Shown: in pieces, positions 57,022-64,000 of the stretch
Numbering within the stretch: the stretch's first letter is position 1
How the letters are laid out: every line of letters starts with the position of its first letter
Assembly (NCBI RefSeq): GCF_048418805.1
Contig: NC_132782.1
Coordinates: 145,000,269-145,064,268, forward strand
DNA length: 64,000 bases
Source: Vulpes vulpes
Taxonomy: Eukaryota > Chordata > Mammalia > Carnivora > Canidae
Direction of reading: 5' to 3'
Notes under the pieces: model-generated
What the model saw: the letters and a program-made list of their open reading frames with translations, nothing else
Database searches by the model: none
Told to the model about the DNA's origin: nothing
Translations under genes and position numbers: made by a program

Positions 57022-57430
57022 AACCTTGGCCATGTTTTTATTTAAATTCTAGTTAATTAACATGCAGTGTGAAATATTAGTTCCAGGTGTACAATACAGT
57101 GATTCAACACTTCTATACAGCACCCAGTGCTCATCACAAGGGCCCTCCTAATTCCCATCACCTATTTAGCCCCTCCCCCTACCCACCTCCCTTCTAGTAA
57201 CCTTCAGTTTGTTCCCTACAGTTATGAGCCTGTTTCTTGGTTTGCCCCCCTCTTTCTCTTTTTTCTCCCTTTGCTCATTTGTTGCGTTTCCTAAATTCCA
57301 CATATTAGTGAAATTGTATGGTTACTTGTCCTTCTATGACTGACTTATTTTGCTTAGCATATACTCTCTAGGTCCACCCATGTTGTTGCAAATGGCAAGA
57401 TTTCATTCTTCTTTATGGCTTTCTTATTCC

Positions 57431-57432
<2 letters not shown>

Positions 57433-57480
<48 letters not shown>
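57433..57480. repeat. (TA)n inside L1, bounded by a 16-bp direct repeat
   Basis: About 48 bases of TA lie between 'ttcttattccattata' at 57421-57436 and the same 16 bases at 57481-57496. L1 copies normally have this phrase once, before a short TA tract. Confidence 0.95.
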
Positions 57481-57483
<3 letters not shown>

Positions 57484-57674
57484 TTATTCCATTATACATA
57501 TACCATAGCTTCTTTATCCATTCATCAGTGTACAGATACTTAGGCTCTTTCCACAATTTCGCTATTGTAGATAATGCTGCTAAAGACATAGGGGTGCACG
57601 TATCCCTTTGAATTAGTATTTTAGTATTCTTTGGATAAATACTTAGTAGTGTGATTGCTGGTCATAGGGTAGCT

Positions 57675-58513
57675 CTATTTTTCACTTTTGAGGCACTTCC
57701 ATGCTGTTCTCCAGAGTGGCTGCACCAGTTTGCATTCCCACCAACAGTGCGAGAAGGTTCCGCTTTCTCCACATCCTTGCCAACATCTGTTGTTTCCCGT
57801 GTTTTTGATTTTAGCCTTTCTGACAGGTGTGAGGTGATATCTCACTGTAGTTTTGATGTGCATTTCCCTGCCGATGAGTGATGTTGAGCATCTTTTCATG
57901 TGTCTGTTGGCTATCTGGATGTCTTCTTTAGAAAAATGTCTGTTCATACCTTCTGCCCATTTTTAATTGGATTATTTGTTTTTTTGGGGGTGATGAGTTT
58001 TAGAAGTTCTTTAAATATGTTGGACACTAACTGTTTATCAGATATATCATTCGGAAATATCTTCTCCCATTCTATAGGTTGCTTTTCAGTTTTATTGATT
58101 GTTTCCTTTGTTGTACAGAAGCTTTTTATTTTGATGTAGTCCCAATAGTTTATTTTTGATTTTGCTTCCCTTGCCTCAGGACACAAATCTAGAAAGAAGT
58201 TGCTATAGCCTATGCCAAAGAAGTTACTGCCTGTGTTCTCTTCTAGGATTTTTGTGGTTTCAGGTCTCACATTTAGGTCTTTAATCCATTTTTGAATTTA
58301 TTTTTGTGTGTGCTGTAAGAAAGTGGTCCAGTTTCATTCTTTTCCATGTAGCTGTCCAGTTTTCCCAACACCATTTGTTGAAGAGACATTTTTTCCCCAT
58401 TGCATATTCTTTCCTCCTTTGTTGAAGATGAGTTGACCATGTAGTGTGGATCCGTGTATGAGTTTTCTATTCTGTTCCATTGATCTACGCGTCCATTTTT
58501 GTGTTTTAGTTTT
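57675..58513 (-). pseudogene. L1 ORF2 C-terminal remnant
   Basis: Minus-strand translation gives L1 ORF2 pieces in order. An N-side piece lies at 58334-58513 ('HGQLIFNKGGKNMQWGK'). A middle piece at 57944-58270 has 'KSFCTTKETINKTEKQPIEW'. A C-side piece at 57675-57947 has the conserved cysteine region, C-x3-C-x7-H-x4-C ('CWQGCG...HCWWEC'). Stops separate the first two pieces and a frameshift separates the last two. The enzymatic domains lie upstream and are missing. It is non-functional. Confidence 0.9.
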
Positions 58514-58568
58514 AACCTTGGCCATATTTTTACAAAAGCTGACTAAAAGGAAAACTTCAGGAGCTGGG

Positions 58569-58673
58569 TTTTTTTTTTATTTTAAGTAATATCTACACCC
58601 AATGTGGGGCTCAGACATACAACCCCGAGATCAAGAGTCATATGCTCTACCAATTGAGCCAGCCAGGCGACCC
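58569..58673 (-). mobile_element. Old tRNA-Lys-type carnivore SINE, short, antisense
   Basis: 'aagtaatatctacacccaat', 'gtggggctcagacatacaac', 'cccgagatcaagagtcatat' and 'gctctaccaattgagccagc' ('caggcgaccc') are an inverted tRNA-Lys-like head. It lacks the CT-rich body of SINEC_Cf and resembles subfamilies shared across Carnivora. 'cttcag' on both sides may be the remains of the duplication. Confidence 0.88.
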
Positions 58674-58740
58674 TTCAGAATTATGTAAGTAGGACAAGGG
58701 ATGTTTGACCACAAGTCAAACACTAGGATGTCATTTAGGA

Positions 58741-59128
58741 CAGTGTACTTCAAACAGTAGCAATATACCTCACCTAGTAATCTAGTACACACTCAGATAT
58801 ATATTGCGTCACAATGTAAAATGTTTTTTTCTTAACGTAGATAGTGGTTAAACATTTTGAAATACACTGCCTTAAATGCCAATATGCATTTGCTCTGCTT
58901 AAAACATGCCTTAATATATGATAGTTAATCAGTACTATTGATATATATGTATTCCCTATTTACCCATTCATCTAAAACAAATACTGTGTCTATGTGTCAT
59001 GCATACTGATAAGCTGTATTCTTTTGTAGTCTGTTTTTTTTTGCTTTTAAAAAAAGTGCTGACTGCCACCTACTAAATTGATTTCAAGACCCACTAATGG
59101 GTAGAGACCTATAGTTTTAAAAGGCCTG
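58741..59128. mobile_element. hAT-type MITE with decayed 8-bp duplication
   Basis: The left end 'cagtgtacttcaaac' and the inverse of the right end 'caggccttttaaaac' agree at 9 of 15 positions and fit the 'cagtgtttctcaaac' style of hAT-Charlie ends. 'atttcaagacccactaatgg' is a known internal phrase of such MITEs. Flanking 8-mers 'atttagga' and 'atttggtt' agree at five positions. The middle is AT-rich and diverged. Confidence 0.6.
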
Positions 59129-59344
59129 ATTTGGTTTAGCTCATATATAAATGCCATTTGTGGAAAATAAGAAAACACAAGTCTGCCTAAAAAATGAAAT
59201 GATAGGGAGTGAATAAACTGAGGAGAAAAACAAGAGGTAATTTATCCAGAGCCTATGGAGATGGCTGGGCCAATTTTATATTATGAGTTGCAAGAGTGAG
59301 AGCAGAAAACAATCTATTAATTCAGTTCCATACATTAATTTCCC

Positions 59345-59510
59345 CCTATTAATTCAATCATTTATTCCACAAACTTTTGAGTTCCTGCTCTGTGTTGTCC
59401 AGAGATAAAAGACACAGTGCCTATGCTCATCAGAAGTTCATGATCTGGGAAGATGGAGACAAGTATAGAGATAATTACCATATGGATGGCAACAGTTGCT
59501 CTAGATACAC
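59345..59510 (-). repeat. L2 3' end, antisense
   Basis: 'caatcatttattccacaaac', 'ttttgagttcctgctctgtg', 'cacagtgcctatgctcatca' and 'ggaagatggagacaagtata' follow the inverted L2 3' region. Confidence 0.7.
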
Positions 59511-59634
59511 AGGGTGCCGAGGAAAAGGAGGCTGTGGAGTCAGCCCACCTGGAAAAGTCAGGTGCACTGCCTAGGGGAGGCCATGCTCAAGACATGCTAG
59601 GTACCTTTAAGAACCTGTCCAGCTTGCATTTTCA

Positions 59635-59835
59635 GGGTTGCAGTCAGGGTAACCCAGCTCTGCATCTTTATTCTACCTTTATGATCTCAGTGACTTTGAA
59701 CAACCTTCTGAGCCTCACTCTTTCCACCTGTAAAATGAAAGAGCAATACCACATACCTAGCAGGGTTACGGGAAGGATTAAGTGGGATCATGTCCAATAA
59801 GGAGCCAAGCACAGCAAACAAGAATCCAACAGTAT
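59635..59835 (+). repeat. MIR, sense
   Basis: 'atctcagtgactttgaacaa', 'ccttctgagcctcactcttt', 'ccacctgtaaaatgaaagag', 'ggattaagtgggatcatgtc' and 'gagccaagcacagcaaacaa' follow MIR. Confidence 0.85.
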
Positions 59836-61199
59836 CATTGTCAACATCAAGAGCTTCATTCTTTTTTCTTCTTAACATTGGTAGCAAGAGCTTCCTTGCA
59901 AAATGGTATCCTGAGTTTGAAGCTGGGTCTCCTGAACTTGTCACAAGGTTGGGAGATGCTCATGCTAGGACAGAGACCACAGCCTGAAGTCTTTAGAGAA
60001 GAAGGACCTGGCATAAAGGCTCCAGCATGATGCACTTTTGGTCTGGAGTTCTTTTCCTGAGCTTTAATATTGTTGTCTGAAGTGTTTAATTGTGTAATTT
60101 TAAATATTTTGATGTTTTTGAGGCTTAAGGGCACAGGATATAATTACTTAGAGATGAAATGTAAGATAAGGAAGGAAGCGCTATCAAACTCCAAAGTCTG
60201 CCATGGGCAACCACCAGGGGAGAAACTACTTAAATAAAAAACACAGCTTATTAAAGTTGTACTAAAATTCAAATGATAACTGATCACTGATCACCATGTG
60301 TTTTGCATAGAGAATTCCATGGAGGGTATGAACTACGAGCAGATACAGAGGTTCATAAAGAACAATTTTGTAGGTGAGAAGAAAAAAGCAGAACCATATT
60401 AAATAAGACAATGACCAATCCTGACTGTCAAGATTCAATTTCCACTTCCAGTTTTCCTAAGTTAGATCTTTTTGTGCTATGATCTTACTTCAATAAATAA
60501 GACATTCAGATAAAATGATCGTATTACTTCCACTCATCCTACTCAAAATCCACAGAAGCCTAATCTAACCACTGTAAAATCTGCTACCATTCCTTCTCTT
60601 ATCCATCAACCCAAAAAGCTTAAACAAAATCAGAAATTCTGAGTCTCCCACCTAGTGATTCTAAAAAAAAAATCACCCACATTATCAGGCTGTTTCCATT
60701 GAGAATGATTTTAGTGATGTGAAGAAGAAAAGTAAATGCTCTTTAAAAGACTCTGTTTCTATATTAAATCAAATAAATAAAAGATAACAGGATGCTGGTT
60801 AGGGTTATAATCTTGTTACTGCGTAGAGCAATTGCTAATGCAAATGAAAAATAATAGAGTCAGGCCCATTCAGCAATTGTCTTTGACAGCAATGCAGACT
60901 CCTAGAAACCCTCAGTGATCAAACTTCCGATGCAATAGTGAGACTTGGTTCCACAGTGTCTCATTTATTTGTTGCAATCAAAGATTGGCTTACTTCTTGA
61001 CACATGGAGCCAGAGGACCAATGATCAAAGGGAAATTAATGAGAAAGGGACTTCTTAGTGAATCGGGGACAAAAAACTTAGCAAAATGTATCACTGAGAC
61101 TTTTTCAAATTGTGTGATTTCTAATACAATGACTGATCAGCAGCTTCCATTTGTCTCAAGTTTTATGCTTAAAACATCATGGCACAAAGACAAACAACC
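59836..61199. other. Repeat-poor unique DNA with an octamer motif
   Basis: No transposon is recognised over about 1.3 kb. A perfect octamer, 'atgcaaat' (60838-60845), sits beside 'attgctaatg' and 60 bases before a SOX-like 'caattgtctttgacagc'. Small frames at 59782-60134 are shadows of one another without a domain. Confidence 0.35.
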
Positions 61200-62135
61200 C
61201 AATTAAAATAATGGGCAAAAGATGTGACATGTCTCCAAAAAAAGATATATAAATGGCCAATGAGCACATGAAAAGATGCTCAATGTCATTATTCATTATG
61301 GACGTGCAAACCCAAACTACAGTGAGATGCCGCCTCACATAGATCAGGATGGCTATTAAAAAAAAGAAGAAGAAAAAAAGAAAAAAGAAAAAAGAAAAGA
61401 AAAGAAAAGAAAAGAAAAGAAAAGAAAAGAAAAGAAAAGAATATGTGTCTGCAAGGATATAGAGAAATTGGAACCCTCAAACACCGCCAGTAGGAATGTA
61501 CAATACTGCAGTCACTGTAGAAAACAATTTGGCAGTCCTTCAATAAACTAAACATAGAACTATCGTATGACCTAGCAATACCATTCCTAGGTATATACCC
61601 CAAAGAATTGAAAACTGGTGTGTGAGCAAAGAGATCTTTTTTTTAAAAAAAGTTCATAGCAGCACTATTCACCACAGCCAAAAGCTGAAAACAATTCAAA
61701 CGTCCATCAACTGATGAATGGATGAACAAAATAGAGTATCTTATTCAACCATAAAAAGGAATGAAGCACTGAGATATGCTAGAACATGGATGAATCTTGA
61801 ACACAGCATGCTAAATGAAAAAGACACAGACACAAAAAGGCCATATAACCATATGATTCTATTTATAGGAAATATCCAGAATAAGCAATTTCATAGAGAT
61901 AGAAAACAGATAGTAAGTGATTGCCAGGGGCTGGGGGAGGAGTAGAGAGCAACCATTTAATGGGAATGGCTCTTCCTCTGGGGTGATGAAATGGTCTGAA
62001 ACTAGACAGTAGTGATGGGTGCACAACACTGTAAATATACTAAATAGCAGTGAATTGTACACTTTAAAATGGTTACAATGGTAAATTTTATGCAATGTAT
62101 ATTTTAACACACACACACACAAACACACACCCTCA
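61200..62135 (+). mobile_element. L1M 3' end, sense
   Basis: 'aatgggcaaaagatgtgaca', 'tgaaaagatgctcaatgtca', 'gagatgccgcctcacataga', 'aaacatagaactatcgtatg', 'ataccccaaagaattgaaaa', 'agcagcactattcaccacag', 'ttgccaggggctgggggagg' and 'tgtacactttaaaatggtta' follow the 3' end of an L1M. An (AAAAG)n tract has grown inside it, and the end runs into (AC)n at 62107-62130. No intact frame remains. Confidence 0.92.
61357..61441. repeat. (AAAAG)n microsatellite inside L1M
   Basis: About 12 pentamer units follow an A-rich lead-in. The host L1M has an A-rich stretch at this place, from which the repeat probably grew. Confidence 0.93.
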
Positions 62136-63214
62136 TGGCAATTCCAGAAGTTTTTAATAGAACTGAGGCAAGTACTTACGGGTAGCAATATGTCTGAAAG
62201 GGCTCTAGAAGTTCTGCATCAAAATTGTGTTTGCTAAACAGGAATATGGTTTTCATCTAGACTGGGTATTTACACAGAATGCCTGAGAGGAGACTGGTGG
62301 AGATCAAGGAAGGGGAAAACTTCTGGGAACCACCCCATATACCACCAATATTAAAACACCTTACAGAAGTGGCCAGTTTTTCCATTCTAAAGTAATCATT
62401 ATGGGATACTACTCCTTGTAGTGGACACAGAAAATAAATCAGACTTTGTGTACTCAACAAAGTTCACATTTTGTTATCTCTATTTATTTAAGCAAACATG
62501 GCCTATAATTTCTGCTCCCAGTGTCACCACTTTTCTCCCCTGCGATACAGAAACACTGCTAATTTTCTTCTCCGCTCCCCTGGCATTTTTTATTATTTTG
62601 AGTAGCAACAGGGAGCAAGCATGTTTACATAAATGTAATAAGCTACTCCCCTCAGCAGCCCACAATCAATTTCATTCTTTCCCCATATTTCTCTATTAGA
62701 CAGTGATGCTTTATTGTCTAAGGGCACTATTTTAATTTGCCAGCCCATCTTGAATTCAAGTTTCAAAGCAAGAAATGGAAGGAACTACATTCCTCAGAGC
62801 TGATGGCTTACAGGTTGTTTCGGTACAACTGAAGCATAGGTATGTGCGCTCCCGGGATATTTACCAACATGCTAGGAGGTATATAAATCCCAGAAATAAT
62901 ATGGTACATCTTTCTGAACTGTCAGTTTCACTCCATGATAAGGGATCTAAGAACATTACTTTTATATTAAAACAGATACATTATGGAAGAAGATGCAATA
63001 TCTACATGTATTTTTAAGATTATACAAGACTTAAAAGAAATTGCTTACTAGCTTCCAGCTTCTGCAGGGGCAAGTTCATTTTCCCCAGCCTTTAGGAATA
63101 TGTAAAAGCACTTTGTAAACTACAGAAGTGTAGCACTGGGCATGCCAGTGGAAAAGTGTGAGGGCCCCCTCTAGTACCACACTGAGAAGTCAGTCTTGTT
63201 GCAGAATTATATTG
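62136..63214. other. Unique DNA
   Basis: Nothing is recognised. Overlapping frames (62257-62699) and 62775-63017 have no domain. Confidence 0.4.
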
Positions 63215-63375
63215 TTCTTTATATTGAGTTTGCAAAGTGTTTTTACATACATAATTGATCCCATCCTTACGATGTCCCCGGGAGGTTTATATTTTATAGA
63301 GAAAGGTAAGGTGGCTCTGAAAACTTAAGCAATTTTTCATTTATAGGGTTAGAAACACTCAGACTAAGAATCCAA
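63215..63375 (-). repeat. MIR-type fragment, antisense
   Basis: 'ttgagtttgcaaagtgtttt', 'tacatacataattgatccca', 'tccttacgatgtccccggga' and 'aaaacttaagcaatttttca' follow an inverted MIR (MIR3-like start). Confidence 0.7.
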
Positions 63376-64000
63376 GATACACTCGAAAAGGCAAAGCAAA
63401 ATGGCAAGCTGAGAGAGAGAGATACAGTACTGATTCAAAGTCTGTACTCAGAGAATCGTGATGCAGCTGCACTCCTCTCCCAGAAAGGAGGCAAAGAATT
63501 CTCCAGTGTAATTGAAACAAAGAGAATGGTAGGAATAATGGAAAGTGGGGATGAAACCTTGTGGCTGAAAACCCTGAATCTGCATACAGAATGGGGTGAT
63601 CCTCAGCCTCCTGGCAATCACATTGTGTCCCCAGGTGATTGGAGTGTTTTCTGGAGATGTTAAGTATCTCCCAAAAGTAAAATCTACATATAAAAATTAG
63701 GAGTCCTCCCAAAAAAGCTGGCTCAGCAAGATCAAGCTACAGTGAACACAAAACCCTCCATGCAATACACAACTTTCAATCAGACTTAATTCTTTGTATT
63801 ATTCTTAAATATAAATCAGCAGCAGAGGTTGCCATAAATTGAGGAAAGCTTAAAAAATAAAAGCCAAAAATCAAAACAATCAGAAAAAAGGTAATAATAA
63901 AAAAACAATATGCATATATAATATGTGCAGGAACTGAAGAAAATGTAATGACATCATGTAAATAAGAAAAAAACATTGCGTCTGTAAAACAAGAACAGGT
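63376..64000. other. Unique DNA to the window edge
   Basis: No repeat or gene is identified. Antisense frames 63359-63712 (117 codons) and 63776-63976 lack domains; the second is a shadow of A-rich sequence. Confidence 0.4.

Larger units (their letters stand above)
57041..58513 (-). mobile_element. 5'-truncated canine-type L1, antisense
   Basis: About 1.47 kb of L1 lies inverted: the 3' UTR end near 57041 ('taattaacatgcagtgtgaa', 'cagcacccagtgctcatcac'), then the 3' UTR and the C-terminal part of ORF2 up to 58513. The duplication 'aaccttggccatgttttta' (57022-57040) recurs at 58514-58532 with one mismatch, so both ends are precise and the 5' truncation arose at insertion. It cannot move, since ORF1, the endonuclease and the reverse transcriptase are absent. 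Confidence 0.93.

Noticed and set aside
57675..58525. Minus-strand open frames that look like protein fragments
   Set aside because: Recognised as the C-terminal remnant of L1 ORF2, broken by stops and a frameshift; recorded as a pseudogene, not as genes.
58569..58673. tRNA-like sequence
   Set aside because: It is the tRNA-Lys-derived head of an old carnivore SINE, with a T-rich (antisense A) tail; not a functional tRNA gene.
61718..61945. 75-codon open frame
   Set aside because: It translates L1M 3'-region sequence.

Overview
The window is mammalian nuclear DNA, almost certainly from a canid such as dog, wolf or a close relative. The diagnosis rests on about fifteen tRNA-Lys-related carnivore SINEs (SINEC_Cf / CAN-SINE type). 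These carry a head such as 'gggcacctgggtggctcag', a CT-rich body and an A/T-rich tail with AATAAA-like units. Several have long intact target-site duplications, so the family was recently active in this lineage. The base is laid by older pan-mammalian repeats: MIR, L2, L1M fragments, MaLR-type LTRs and hAT MITEs.

I find no supportable protein-coding gene, RNA gene, CRISPR array or operon. Every open frame is short (168 codons at most), and none has recognisable domain content except remnants of L1 ORF2. The window is best read as a long intron or an intergenic gene-desert segment. The sequence alone does not name the locus.

Layout. 1-10 kb: mostly unique AT-rich DNA with one SINE, a small CpG-enriched patch (about 845-1270), an L2 and three MIRs. 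10-16.4 kb: an old L1M block on the + strand, cut up by four SINEs, with a 52-bp perfect AT palindrome at 11594-11645 just upstream of its recognised part. 16.4-21.7 kb: L2, an internally deleted MaLR LTR, an L1M 3' end and three SINEs, one (21514-21716) with a perfect 16-bp duplication. 21.7-23.5 kb: a repeat-free block that is the best candidate for conserved regulatory DNA. 23.5-25.1 kb: three same-sense MaLR LTR pieces and a MIR. 25.8-28.3 kb: an antisense L1M holding a SINE and a (CTTT)n tract that is flanked by a 16-bp direct repeat. 28-45 kb: mostly unique sequence with MIRs, an LTR, two SINEs, four dinucleotide or hAT features, and a possible untranslated or short coding exon at 38464-38596. 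45-50 kb: an antisense LTR-like repeat carrying a perfect 63-bp tandem duplication and a very short L1 tail insertion, a SINE with a 15-bp duplication, an L2 with a nested MIR, and another L2. 50-57 kb: L1M fragments, one SINE, one MIR and G-rich tracts. 57-59.2 kb: a 5'-truncated canine-type L1 with a 19-bp duplication and ORF2 remnants, then a decayed SINE and a hAT MITE. 59-64 kb: L2, MIR, an L1M 3' end with an (AAAAG)n tract, and unique DNA.

No genes here work together. The biology visible is a stratified record of transposition, microsatellite growth and small tandem duplications. I see no support for a previously undescribed multi-gene system. The items most worth checking are the candidate exon, the CpG patch, the repeat-free block, the palindrome, and the two microsatellites bounded by 16-bp direct repeats.
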